A stretch of 64,000 nt of DNA, taken from positions 4,588,001 to 4,652,000 of the forward strand of contig NC_134026.1 of NCBI RefSeq assembly GCF_964204645.1. The letters are read 5' to 3'. The translations under genes and the position numbers were made by a program. Shown piece by piece: positions 27,915-40,089 of this stretch. The notes beneath the pieces are model-generated. The model made no database searches. It was not told the DNA's origin and saw only the letters and a list, made by a program, of their open reading frames with translations. Source of the DNA: Tubulanus polymorphus (Eukaryota; Nemertea; Palaeonemertea; Tubulaniformes; Tubulanidae). Every line of letters begins with the position of its first letter. The stretch's first letter is position 1.

Positions 27915-28934
27915 ATGGATTTAGTTTTGCTGAAAGTCATATTCCTGATCTCGATTTACGTGATATGCGTATTTTGCTGCTGTCTGCCGCTGAAAATCAT
28001 TCCGAAAAATCGCGCCGAATACGTCGACAAACGTTCGAAAAAGATTCTGAGCTATTGCAACTGTTTCGCCGGCGGGGTGTTCCTCGGCGTCTGCTTCATC
28101 GGTTTGATTCCGGCCTTGACGCACAAGTTCACCGAGGTGCTCGAAACGAACGCGATCGACGTTCACTACCCGGTCTCCGAGTTGACGGTCGTGTTCGGAT
28201 TTTTCGTGATCGTCTTCGTCGAGCAGTTGATCATGGCGTGTCAGGAGAAACGAGCGAATCACCGCGGCGAATTCGCCGTCGTCGAAATGAACTCGCTGCC
28301 GGTGAAAGATAACGACGCGAACGGCGGCACCGCCGAGACTAGTTACACGGATATGCCGCCGAGCGACGAAGACCTGGCCGTTTTCTCGCAAGAGGAGCAC
28401 CCGCTCGCAAATAAGTCGGCGCCCGAACGCGATAATAACCACGGTCACTGCCACGACGTCGCCGGAATCGGCGTCGATTCCGAATCGTCCGTGCGTAGTT
28501 ATATACTACTGCTCGCGTTGAGCGTACATTCCGTATTCGAGGGTATGGCGTTAGGTTTACAGGAGGACGCGGCGAAAACGATCAATTTATTCATCGCCGT
28601 CGTCATCCACGAGAGCCTCGTGTTTTTCGCGATGGGCGTCAGCATCGCGAAGATAAACGTGTCGTTGAAAGCGGCCGTGCAGTTGTCGTTAGTGCTGTCG
28701 TTGATGATCCCGGCCGGCGTCGGGCTGGGCATCGGCGTCGGTAACGTCGAAGGGTTCGCCGGCGGGCTCTCGTCGGCGATATTACAAGCGATTGCGGCCG
28801 GCACGTTCATATACGTCATCTTCCTGGAAGTTTTACCGAACGAAATCGGACATCATAATCGAGATATCATTAAGTTAGTTCTAGTTTTCGTCGGGTTTCT
28901 GCTGATCGCCGGACTACAATACATTCATGTATAG
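27915..28934 (+). CDS. ZIP (SLC39A1/2/3-like) zinc transporter, single coding exon, 339 aa
   Basis: Imports zinc into the cytosol across the plasma membrane. Start ATG at 27915 (context GACGAAATGG). Eight hydrophobic segments fit the ZIP fold, with three near the N-terminus, a long cytosolic loop, then five. The loop, about residues 100-180, carries a short histidine cluster (HGHCH at about 166-170), the usual metal-binding loop. TM4 has HSVFEG at about 195-200 and TM5 has HES at about 222-224, which are the family's intramembrane metal ligands. The C-terminus ends outside after TM8 (LQYIHV). The length is typical of the ZIPII subfamily. The coding sequence is notably GC- and CpG-rich compared with its neighbours and has no intron. 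A splice acceptor ending at 27842 shows a separate 5' UTR exon. The exact paralog (ZIP1, 2 or 3) is not resolvable. Confidence 0.93.
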   Translation: MDLVLLKVIFLISIYVICVFCCCLPLKIIPKNRAEYVDKRSKKILSYCNCFAGGVFLGVCFIGLIPALTHKFTEVLETNAIDVHYPVSELTVVFGFFVIVFVEQLIMACQEKRANHRGEFAVVEMNSLPVKDNDANGGTAETSYTDMPPSDEDLAVFSQEEHPLANKSAPERDNNHGHCHDVAGIGVDSESSVRSYILLLALSVHSVFEGMALGLQEDAAKTINLFIAVVIHESLVFFAMGVSIAKINVSLKAAVQLSLVLSLMIPAGVGLGIGVGNVEGFAGGLSSAILQAIAAGTFIYVIFLEVLPNEIGHHNRDIIKLVLVFVGFLLIAGLQYIHV

Positions 28935-31900
28935 ATAGATAGATAGATCGACTTTTTATATCTGATATCAACCTGCTGGACTCGGATCCATAATTCTGAC
29001 GTTTAGCATATGCATTTTTTTAAAGAAAAACAAGGGAAGGGCGATGGAAAATAAAAGGAAAAGTATAAAAAAAGACATTCTGTTGAAGGCGTTTTGAAAT
29101 GGAAGGGAACAGGGGAAAATAATTCTTTTACATTATTCCAGTGTTTCCGCATAAAATCTTGGATGGACTTGTCAAAATTCTGTTGACTTGAATTTAAATG
29201 ATGGGAAAGATGAAGAAAACTGACATTTGATAATATCTAGAATGGAAATTAAGATGGAAAAATTAAGAAAATAAAACGAAATTTTTTTGGTCTATAACAC
29301 GGCGGCGGACCAAGAAAATATTTTTGATGATTTTTTTGCCAGAATTCTGCACCCCAGAACTGTGCTCAGAGTGATTTAAAAAAAATGCTCTAGAGTCAGA
29401 TCTGACTCGGTACTATGGAACTAGGTCCTGGGATTTATGTATTGCGGCAATGCAACATTTTTCGACGACCCTCGAGTCGTCAATCGATCTTGCGAAGACT
29501 AGTTTTCCACTCGTGACAAAGTATGTCAATTAATTAATTGTTCATATCTCAGTTATTGCTGATATATACCACATATATATGATAATGTGTTAAGGTTGAA
29601 TTACAGGGTTGTTGATAGAAATGCGTCATTAACACTTAAAACTGTAAATGGAGTGTTGGCCGTGTGATTCTAATTCAATTTTCGGCGTACTACGGTAATT
29701 TTTCATAATTCTTTCAAACGGTCGCTCGTTATAATCTCTTTGATTTCCCAAGTTTCACATCAAGTTCAATGCGAATTCGTGTTTTCATTGCTAAGTCGAA
29801 CTGCGAAGGGATTTTAACGTTCATTGCTATTAGATTTGCGATGTTTAATTCAATGAATTCGCTATTAGAATGTCAGAATGTCATTTCTAAATGATTTTTC
29901 GGTAGATCGTCATTTCAGCGAGATTAATATAATTTGTTTAATTGATAGCCATTGTAAATATGAAGTTTATCGCAAAAGGATATGCACGAAGAAACGATTT
30001 TAACGAAGAACTGATTTATTCAAAAATAGTGTATAGTTTTATACATGGGCTTTTATGAAAAAATACCTCCTAAATTCAATTATAAACCCAGCCTATACTA
30101 TCGATCAGTGATTTAATCGATGTTTTCTATGTTAGGAGTCAAAATGAAAATGTATGAGAGAGATATAAAGATAACAGAGGCGACTGATGCAGAGCGTGAT
30201 GAAAAGATATTTCTAATATGAATATTATCGGACGCAGCTGTTCTCATACACACAGGGAGTTCTGTCTGCTGCAGTCGCTCTTCTTACGAGATCTGTTATT
30301 AACGCGGATACTCTGTAGGCCAGTAGAATATTACGGCCCGTCGTAGATGAAATGACCCTACGACTTAATCTCGCAATACGTGCTGATTAATTTGGGTTCT
30401 CCGCTTTTTTTCCCTCGTGGACCTATAAATCTATTTCGTATGCCTGTACTCTTCTCCCGAGGTAGCGATTGAAGTGACAACCTTGTTATAATATGCATGC
30501 GTGTATGCCAACATTTTTGTAGTGGACAATGAATAAATGGGTTTTTTTGTTGACGGCCATTTTTGTGGACACCAAAATTGCATCTTTAAGACCCTTATAG
30601 AGACTATTTAGGGTGTTGATTTTTTGCTGTTAGATCAAACAAAATAACTATGAAATTTGATCAAATCGTCCATACACAATAATACATCAGAATACTTTAT
30701 GCAAAATGGGAAGCAGGCCAGACAAAAATTCAACAATTGTCAGTTTAAAATATTTTCTCTGAGCTATATCTGTGTTATGTATCGGAGCGTAATACAGTAT
30801 ATATATTTTCTCAGAGAGGTAGATTGATATTTGATGCAATAGTGTTGAGGTTCATTCTAGACACAATAGTGTTCGATGTTAGATGTATTCGGATGCAGGC
30901 TATTATGTGCTCCATTTCTTAAGAAGAAATACCGTACAAGTATCATTGAGAATTTTCTGCGATAGGCCTATTTCTTTCATCATTGTAATATTGATATTAA
31001 AATTTTTTTAGAGTAAAATCGACGTTGTTGGTTGTTATGTACGGTATATACTTGGTAACACTTTCCTTTCGGATCTACTGATCCCTGCTTACATCATGTA
31101 CACGTACTTAAAACTTATACAATCTCAAGTTTCAATTCTAGTGTCTTAACGTTCATATTCTGGTCGCCCTTAATCTGCTCAACAGAACTACATGTACCTG
31201 TATTTTGGTAAACGTTTATCATTCATCCATTCATTCATTTTTTGTAATCAATATATTTATTTCTATCAGTTTAAGTACCAGTTTTGTCGGCATTACGCAA
31301 TTTTGCTCTTGGGTAAACAATGCTTGAATAGTTGCTGGTTAGCAATAATGTTCGCAATTAGAATCATTATAATTTTCTAACTGGTTTGTTGAGTGATGAT
31401 ACAATTGTGAATGTGCTATATCTGTTGTCTGTAATACCCGGTATGCTACTACGACAATACTTCGTATGTAGATATTTTCTATGCTGTGAGCATAATTTTT
31501 CCCTCGATGTACGGAAAAGCGCTGTAAATTGGTGCATATCATATATAACCAAATTTTTTTATTACAGATATATTCATATATGAATGTTATTGTACATTAT
31601 GTCAAACAAGTGTACAGTTTTTCTCTATGTATTAATGGTTCAAGGTAATGTTCCAATTCTTGCTTGATTGTATATTAATGCTGAAGATGTTTACATTTAT
31701 AGAAAAACCAGTAAATAAAAAACTTTTCGATCTTTAATTTCTTTTCATGCGGGTTGATTGTTCATTTTATGGTCTAGAAATTCTGTACCTCAGATTTTTG
31801 CAGCTGGAAACTAATCGGGAATCCAATATATATACAATATATTCACATCATAATTAATTTATCTGATCAATGGTTGGAATGTCTGGCTCTGAATATTTGT

Positions 31901-32759
31901 CCTTTGGAAAATTCTACAGCTAAGAACAGTCCATGGAAGAGAGCTAGACTTTCCCAGCTGTTGTATTCAGATTGTTGCTTCTTAAGAGACCAGTGTACCT
32001 GTGATGTGTATGCACAAATTCTTAGCAGTGAAACTTATGAATCCCAGTAACAGAGTCCACAATTGATTATGGATACAATTCCCCAGAAAGAACATAGGCA
32101 ACCTCAAACAAAAACAACTCGAGAATTTTATGTACAAATAATAATCGTTTTTTTTTTATTATACCCATTAACAAAATACATTCCTCTGTTTTGTTAACAC
32201 AGCTGCGTTTCTTTTGATTTTAATGAAATGCAGGTATGTCGTGATATGCTAATTATAACGCAACACATTATTTATGTAAACACCAAAAAAGCGCAGCAAT
32301 CATACAAAACGGAGCAGTAATTATTTCACAGCCATCATTAAAGCGGGATCTCTACCAATGGGTGATTTGATGCTAAAAAATCTCAATCAGTTGCACTGTT
32401 CTCAGGAAATTTGATTCGTAGTTCGTTTTCAATCATGTTAACTGTCGAACTGGGCTCTCGGCCCCGTTTCACATAAAAAATTCAAATTTGAGATTAATTA
32501 AACTTTTTTTGTGAACCTATCGCTTATATACATTTTTTAAGAAATAAAAAATTTTCAAGTAAAAACTACAGTAAATTAACACTCCCTTAGCACGATAAGA
32601 GCGTAACCCCGCCGTGACTGAGTATTGATATTTGGAATGGACTAGATTTACATTCAATCTTTAAAATATGCCAGAGCTCTGACATGCACAACAAATAGAA
32701 AATAAGGCTTTGATCTCGAGTCTAAAGGCATGAAAATGTACATCAATGGAGCACCACAA
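28935..32759. other. long 3' UTR of the ZIP gene and convergent spacer to OGFOD1
   Basis: No second gene is seen in 3.8 kb. AATAAA at 31714-31719 is a candidate polyadenylation signal for the ZIP gene, which would give a 3' UTR of about 2.8 kb. AATAAA on the minus strand at about 32155-32160 is a candidate for OGFOD1. Open frames here are short and without domains. Confidence 0.45.
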
Positions 32760-35700
32760 TTATTCGTAATAGACAGCAGCAATGTCATAAAATCCTGTAT
32801 CACTTTGACAGTTATTCACTTGATTATTGATATGTTTCACAAACTTTAACGTATGTTTATCTCTGTAGACCAGCGCTAATGAGTTCTCAGCTGGGTTCAC
32901 CGTTAACAACTGAAATACGAAGAAGGCGATGATGCGGTAAAATTCATTCGTAACGACTAAAATTCTCCCTTTTCGGAAACGAATCTAAAGATTTCATGAG
33001 TTCAATAGAATCGTAATTACCTCTTCATCTTCCCCTTTAGCGATGTAAGATGTAAAGCCACCTGCTTCATCATTCCAAGCTGCAAATGAAAGAATTCCCT
33101 CGATAGCTAAAAAGTTTGGCTAAAGATTGTCAACGTTTTTTCTATAGAGCAAGAAAACAGGGACCGGAAGAGGAATGGATCAGAGACTTACATTTGCAGT
33201 TCAAATAGAGAATCAGATCCAGGGCGTATTCAGCTGCTTCCTGATCAGTATCGTGTACTAGTGTATAACAGCCTTGTTTCCAACGGCGTGTTTCAACTCG
33301 ACATCGAGGATTCCTGATACGTATAGATTTCTTCTTCTTCGGTGATTCTGTAAGTTGTAAGGGGAATATGCTACAGAATCTATTCGATTAGGTTAGTAAC
33401 AGATCAGACTAATTGATATCTCCAATTGTAGTAGTTTTTTCACAAAAATGTTATTTCACGGTAGTTGATTTGAAAATGAACTAGAAATTATTCTGATTTT
33501 TACGCTATTTTGATATTTTTGGGAGTAGTTCTGTTCTTAACCGGTAGAAACTCTCAAATAGTAGCAGTAGCGGTCAGGTCTGCTATAGAGGGATGAAATT
33601 CAGTACCTTTATCTACTTGCATGGATTCTTCTTCAGCAGTTGAAGTAATAAGATTGTCTTCTTCTTCTTCTTCGGTTTTCCGACGTTTTATACGCCGCCG
33701 TTCTAGTTTACTATCGCTTTCGCTGCCGCTATCCGGCGTCGCCGTCGCGCATGCGCCTTCCGACTCGGCGCGAGCGTTGTCCTCTTCATCGTCATCGTCG
33801 TCAGTATCACAGGGTGCGAATTCGTGCAGTGATAAACCGGTCAGGTTCGACAGCACGAGAAACATTGCCTCCGATTGGAAGAATGTTTGACATTGTTTTA
33901 CTATGTCGGGTATACTGTCTTCTTTCGCTCGACAATAGTTCCTGTGAAAATGATTTACCAGTATAGAACACGTTTGGATAGTCGGAGAAAATGCCAAATT
34001 TCCTTTTTTAATTATTTTAACCCTTTCTACTCAGTCACACACTTGAATGGTCCCCTATTGCATTTAGATCTGATTTGAAACGTAAGATCTTGTTCTCACC
34101 TTTTATTAGGTGGTCCGAGCTGCTCCCATCTTATAGCTCCCATCTTCAAGGCTTCGACTAGTTCTGCATATTTTTCCTCCTAAAATGGGAGTAGATTTTT
34201 CGAAGTCGAAACGTGAAGAAGAAATACACGTAAAAAAGAAAGGAACTAGGCGAACTTGCCTTTAAAAAACCCTGTAATTCTATCTCAGACTCTTGTTCGA
34301 ATTTGTCTTGAATCTGTGCTTGAACTTCCAGATCTAGGTATATAGGACTAATCCATTCACCGAGTATACTGTCCTGAAAATATATAGGGTCAGGGAAATT
34401 GACTAGCATCGAGTAGCGAGTCTACTGCATCCGTAGGTATCAAAATTTCGAAGAATTTCTCCGGTTTCTTACATCCACTGTTACATAGGGAAAAAATCTT
34501 CGAGCAGCTTCCACATACGGAGACGGCCTTTTAATATTCGGCCCGTGAAACCAACCATTTACTGATAACCTTGTTTTGTCTTCCGTTAAAACTTCAGCGA
34601 CCTGTGGAAAGTCGACGACGAAATAACGAATACGTTGACTATATAAACGTAATACAGTCGACAATGGATGAATGATGATTTACCTGATGGAATGAGACTG
34701 GACTGACTTCAAAAAATGCAAATTTATTCCAGGCGGGAAAAATCGATTTAGCCACGGTACTAGGCTGGCCATTATCTGAACGAAAAAAAGAAATATCAGT
34801 TGAGCCATGAACGGAGTTTTTCAGATAGAACTCTCATCTTCACATTACTTACCATCTACATTAAATAGATCGAGTGCGCCGCCATCTTCTGGCTTCCAAG
34901 GTGGCACTAGATATAAAATGAATGCAATACGCCTGCCTTCTAGTTCATCATCGTGGCACAATAGAGTATCTACAACAGAAACGTACTCTTAGAGGGCTGC
35001 AATATAAAATGAATTGCTCTACAACCAGTTGAATATATATATCTACCTGTATAGTCATATTTCGAACACGTCATATCAATCTTATCCGATAATGGGATTC
35101 CCGTGACCTGTCTCATCCAATTCAACAACTCTGTACTAAACATCTTCCTAAAAATTCAAAATCAAAATAATCCGGATAGTAGGCCTTCATAGCTAGTTTC
35201 TGAGCACGTATCAAATGAGTTACCTTAGAAATTTCACATGAGGTGAAGACATCTTTTTTAGGTCCTCAGACTGAAATGAATATTTGGATATTTTCATAAT
35301 GTTCTCATAAGTTGTAGAATATAGAGAGATATCAGATACAGCCTAGGGAATAGAAGCTACCTGTTGAAATTTGTAGAGGTCATTATTCTTTTCGTGGAAT
35401 ATCTGATCCAATAATTCATCTTTCAGACCGTCTAGAAACTGTTCATCAGCGATGAAATTATCGAGCGTTCCGCACAGGAACGGTTCATCAATGAGACTAC
35501 CTGTAAACATCAGCAAAAAATACCACAAGTTAAGATAAAGCATCTTTCAAATAGGCACTCACCCGGAGCTATCCCAATGATTGGTTATTCCTACTTAAAT
35601 TAGTTATCCCCCTAGTGAATGAAGTGTATTACTAATCGATTAAATTAGGTCAGATCTGTGATGGTCTTGGAGTGGGACAGCCTGGGTAGGGACGGGTTCA

Positions 35701-36106
35701 CAGGGGGCCTGATACAAAAAGTTTTGAAATTTGACCCCAGTACTGGAGGTACTGTATAATAATATTACCAAAATGAATTTTTCACATAGTACCTAGGATA
35801 CTAATTTGGTTCAAAAACTTTTTGTGTCAGGCCAGGCCCTATATGTGGTGGACGGGTTGAATAAAACTCACCATTTCCTTGCATAAAATTCCTTCTGTCA
35901 GAAAATGCTGAAGCGAACTGATGTCTAAAATCATCTTTCAAGTATTCCACGTTTATTTCAGGTAAATGCGAAATTCGAACTTCTTTACTTTTAGCCTTCC
36001 CTCCTGTTCTTCGAGTGAGGCCAGTAGGGGGCGCTGCATTTTCTGACAGTTCACGCACTTTCACCTCTTCTGAAGCCACTTCGACGATAGCAGACTCATC
36101 AGTCAT
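32760..36106 (-). CDS. OGFOD1: 2-oxoglutarate/Fe(II) prolyl hydroxylase OGFOD1 (584 aa, 13 exons)
   Basis: Hydroxylates a proline of ribosomal protein uS12 (RPS23) and supports translation fidelity and stress responses. Exons: 36106-35872, 35500-35361, 35270-35224, 35147-35047, 34969-34853, 34775-34684, 34601-34473, 34373-34260, 34179-34100, 33941-33607, 33347-33192, 33079-33021, 32909-32760. They join in phase to 1755 nt. The N-terminal catalytic double-stranded beta-helix has iron ligands His180 and Asp182 ([10 protein letters not shown]) and His243 (VSFHQV), with 2OG-binding Arg255 ([11 protein letters not shown]). Each sits exactly 25 residues after its human counterpart. The second, non-catalytic oxygenase-like domain is interrupted by a low-complexity insert rich in Asp/Glu/Ser with RRRIKRRK, about residues 380-450. 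It resumes with [20 protein letters not shown] and ends VYYE. The intron between exons 8 and 9 uses a GC donor (AAG|GCAAGT). Confidence 0.95.
33400..33583. mobile_element. MITE family B, copy 2 (OGFOD1 intron)
   Basis: Same orientation and layout as 20982-21172: left end CAGATCAGACTAA, right end reverse-complemented GCAGACCTGACCGC, with shared TTGTAGTAGTTTTTT and TTCTGATTTTT blocks. It lies in the intron between the exons at 33941-33607 and 33347-33192. No ORF. Confidence 0.75.
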
Positions 36107-36598
36107 TGCTCAGATTGCTGTCAACTTCAGATCTTTATTGTTACAGTAAATTTCGATTGATTATCTAACGTTGGCGATCGAGAATTGGCAAATTAATGAA
36201 AATTTTCCGATTTTTTTCAAGAAAGACAAAAACTGGCGGCCATTTTGCTCGAAAGTCGCCACTAAACGCTGGATGACATATTCCGAAACCAGAGTCCAGA
36301 ATTGAATTAATCGATGAAATATCTTTAGATTTGTTTCAAAGTTTTGAATGGGAAAATAATGATACGATCGATTGATTTTCAAAGGATAGAAATTTAAGTG
36401 TTATTGAAGAAATTTACAATTTTCATATCGTAAAACGGCTTCGAATGTCGTTAAGTTGTGGAGGTTTCATTTCCGGGTCTGTTTTGTTGGTTTTTGAACT
36501 GTATTGTTTGACAGAATTACAGGCTTTTCAGGGGCTTTGTTGTTTGACAAAAACTGTCAAAGCATTTTTCAGGGAACCGAACACGCGAAACTGTAAAT
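36107..36598. promoter_or_regulatory. bidirectional promoter region OGFOD1 / LSM4
   Basis: Only 492 bp separate the start codons of OGFOD1 (minus) and LSM4 (plus). Both are housekeeping genes, so a shared divergent promoter is likely. There is no TATA box at an expected distance. Polypyrimidine tracts and CGCGAAACTG just before the LSM4 ATG are visible. The regulatory role is inference from layout. Confidence 0.6.
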
Positions 36599-38628
36599 AT
36601 GGTGAGTTTGAATTCTACCGAATTTGAATGGTTCTTGTTTCTTTAATCTTTTTTTTGCTAGCCAGGCGCCCAAGGGCAGGCAATCCTGGAATCCCTTCGC
36701 TCCCCATCTCTCTTCCTATTGCAAATGTAGCAATGATAAAGATTGTGCTTATCAGATGATCGGTAGATGGTTAGATACAGAGGCTATCCATCTAATGAAT
36801 GGCAATGCAGTTCTGTTCGAAAGTTTGATGGATAATTTGTTTGAACCATCAAATTCAAACGGAGGATACACAAGCTTAAATCTTTTTGTTTTTTCAGTTA
36901 CCTCTGTCACTACTGAAGACGGCAGTGAACCATCCTATGGTAAGAAACCTTTTTTTGTCTCCTAGTTCCTGAAGAGGAATTTCTGGGTTATACGTGGCAA
37001 ATTTGTTTCTGATATTTTTATGTGAAATACCGATCCAGTTCCACAGTTCAAGGGATTTGACTTAATGATTAAAACATTGGTAAATCTAATAAAGTAATTT
37101 TAACTTTCAAAGTGAAACTTAATTCAGAACTGTGGAACCAGGTCCCGATGCACCATAATCAGGATTTTAGGTGTGATTCATTACTGAATTCTAAATTACA
37201 GTTGGTTGAATTGAAAAATGGAGAAACATACAATGGACATTTAGTAAGTTGTGATAATTGGATGAACATAAATCTCAGAGAAGTGATTTGCACATCAAGG
37301 GTAGGTTTGATAAAACTTTATTGAATCAAAAATTAAAGGGCTCTTGTCTTAAAGTTTCATCTATATTTTGAGATGGGTGCATTTTTTACAGGATGGTGAT
37401 AAATTTTGGAAAATGCCTGAATGTTATATTCGTGGCAGCACGATAAAATATCTGCGGATACCCGATGAGGTGATCGACATGGTTAAAGAGGACGTACTTC
37501 AGAAGTCGAGAGGTCGTGGTGAGGGTCGAGGACGAGGTGGACCGCAGCGAGGACGAGGAGGTCCTGGAAGAGGTAATCAAATTATTTGTCTAACAGTCGT
37601 TTCTTCTTTATGTGGAAATTGTTACCATGTACGTTCATCTTACGGTCGTTTCTCGGCATTGATTTTTACGGAGGTTGTTATTGCATAGGTTTTATCAGTT
37701 ATCAGTCGACTTAAACCAGCGATTGATTGGCTCCAAGAATATTTTGTCGAATGACATAGCTCTCTGCTATTTCAATGCCCAAAAGGTCTATTAAATGTAT
37801 GATTCTCGCTTTCCGAGAAATTAATCTCCATCGCTGTAAGAAAGAACTTCTATATTTACGACTTGTATTTCATGCAGGAATTAAAATGTTGTGAGTCTTA
37901 GTTCTCAGAAATCTGATTTACTGCCATAAATATTTGAGTCATACAGTTTTCCCTTTTTAAACGTTTCCCCCTCAGAGCATGAGTGCTGCATTGAATGGAT
38001 TTTTTAAAGCGAGCTGCGATTATATATTGGCTTCATTAAGCTCTAAACGAACGCAGTAAATGTTTCAGAGCATTCTTATCTGGCAAGAAGCCCCCGATAT
38101 ATTCATATTCCTGTCAGCCTAAGTGCCAATAAATGGTACCGACCAAAGAACGTTGAGCGAACAAATTTGTTGTCCTGTCAGACGAAAACTAATTCATCGT
38201 AATGTTTTACTACAACTAGGTATTATGCGTTTCAGGTTTTCGTTTATTATTCTCAGTCGTTCTCTTACTTATTACAAATAGTCACTCAACGTAAGTGCTT
38301 GTTAAGACTTGCGTCAGTCATCTGAGAAGCTCCTGAACATATGTTTTCGTATCATTATCTCGGAGATTAAGAACGAACGAACCATTTATTCCGGTCATAA
38401 TAGTGTCGGATCTGTACACGAAATAAGTTTTATAGATTTCTTGAGATGTCTAGACACGCTTTTTATGAATGTTACATCATCTCACTCGCGTTTTAGCTTT
38501 TTTCGGCTTTAAATCTTATTAATACGGGCTTTTTATCTTACGAAATTGCAGGTACATTCGGCGGCCGTGGTGGCGGACGAGGCGGTGGCCGAGGAAAACC
38601 ACCCGGAAAAGGTCGTGGAATGAATTAG
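36599..38628 (+). CDS. LSM4: U6 snRNA-associated Sm-like protein LSm4 (133 aa, 5 exons)
   Basis: Subunit of the LSm2-8 ring on U6 snRNA (splicing) and the LSm1-7 ring (mRNA decapping). Exons: 36599-36601 (ATG only), 36898-36939, 37202-37300, 37392-37572, 38552-38628, in phase to 402 nt. The Sm fold is clear: [14 protein letters not shown], then Sm1 [20 protein letters not shown] with MNINLREV, then Sm2 with [16 protein letters not shown]. The C-terminal tail is an RGG/GRG-rich low-complexity region ([13 protein letters not shown], then [11 protein letters not shown]) ending GKGRGMN. RGG-rich tails are typical of LSm4 and promote P-body assembly. Unusually, the first coding exon contributes only the start codon, with GTGAGT following at once. 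Length is close to the 139 aa of human LSM4. Confidence 0.95.
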
Positions 38629-40089
38629 TTCGCAGACGGCAGTTCCCGTTGATATGTATTTTATTATGTAACTTACTTGAATGTGTGCTGTAAAATAATC
38701 ATGTAATTTTTGTAAAGAAAATTTACAAACCGTGTAGTTCTTTTTTATGATGATAATAATAATAATATGTTTCCATGTTTCTGTAATATATTCTCGTCGA
38801 GGCTCTTGTTGTTTTTGTTGCTTCCACTTCTGTGGAATCTCATACCTCTGATTTCCGAGAAACATGCATCCAAAGTACGCGGAGGATTTGTGGAACAATA
38901 CCACCCCCCCCCCCCCCCACAGACAATGTGCAAATTATCGCCGGTTAACTTGACGAACGTAAAAAACGGGTGACTGTGGCCACGTGGTTTCCTACGCGCA
39001 CTCTCAATGGGGGAGCTGTGAGGGTAGTTTTACAAAGGGTAATTAATCTGCGAGGGGCTTTATATTGTCTTGATACCGATAGTAATTTTGGCATGTTTGT
39101 CTGAGATGGTAACTTGGCTTTGTTTTGAGGTGTCACTTTCAACATTTCTATCGATAAATGAACTTGTTTATGTTGTTTGGATTCGACGAAGCTTAGCGGG
39201 AATCTGACGGTTTTAATTGCGTGCCACAAACAAGATGCGGTCGAGTGTGAAAATTCCCATTCCAATTAGTTGCACTTCGTAAATGCATTTTGTCTCAAAA
39301 CATTTCTTGTCAGCATATTCCGAATAAACCTCTCGTTATGTCCACGGAGCCGGTGATCAATTACCTCAAGTTTAACAAAAATTAGTTCTGTCATCTTCAC
39401 ACAACATGGGCGCATTTTTACCCTATGGTACTAATCCACAGCTGACGCATAAAAACTTCTTTTTTTAAACATACCCCTCGAATTCACTGGCGTTTTTATG
39501 TTTACACGGTCGATTGTAGTTTCTTTGAAAAATCTGACTCCTTTATACATTACATAGATACGACGTTTGAAGTATGAATGGTAAGCAAGTCACACACAAT
39601 ATTAATGATACTATAAAAGGCTTAGTTTATTGGGCCTGTTCAATGTCTTTGAACTCTTGTTCGAACTGTATACGGTGTTAGCAATAAAAACGACCATTCA
39701 TGAAAATAAAAAGTCGGCCGGTGACTATAGACGAGGAAGAAACTCAAAACTACTCGGATGCCGACATAGCGAGCGGCGTGAGCAATCATTAGTGCTGATT
39801 GGACGGTTGGATCGACTCAAGTTTTATTAAGCGTATAGACGATCTAATCGCGTTCGTGAGTTTAAAGGTGCATCTCGAGACGCAGAGAGAGAGCGAGTCA
39901 GTGGATGAACACCGCACGTTGCGCTCGAAATGTGCTACCGAATCGGATTTAGAATTTAGCACTCGCGATCTGCAGCTTCCGAGACACTGATGGACCACAG
40001 CGCCAAATTCCGGCTCCTCGGCGGGCAAACGGGTGACTTCGTTTGGCGGTGAAACTTCGTGTCACTCGCTCGATGGATCGCGGTCAACC
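38629..40089. other. spacer between LSM4 and TIKI, with a 15-bp C run
   Basis: Contains the LSM4 3' UTR, a homopolymeric C run at 38904-38918 and, toward the right, the presumed promoter and 5' UTR of the TIKI gene. There is no clear AATAAA for LSM4. The frame open at 39799-39990 shows no domain and lies in the probable TIKI leader. Confidence 0.45.

Noticed and set aside
27921-28454. Long minus-strand open frame opposite the ZIP gene
   Set aside because: Caused by the high GC content of the ZIP exon; no independent domain.
40033-40089. Possible upstream start for TIKI
   Set aside because: The frame extends left of 40090, but the first codon there is GTG. ATG 40090 directly precedes a clean signal peptide.
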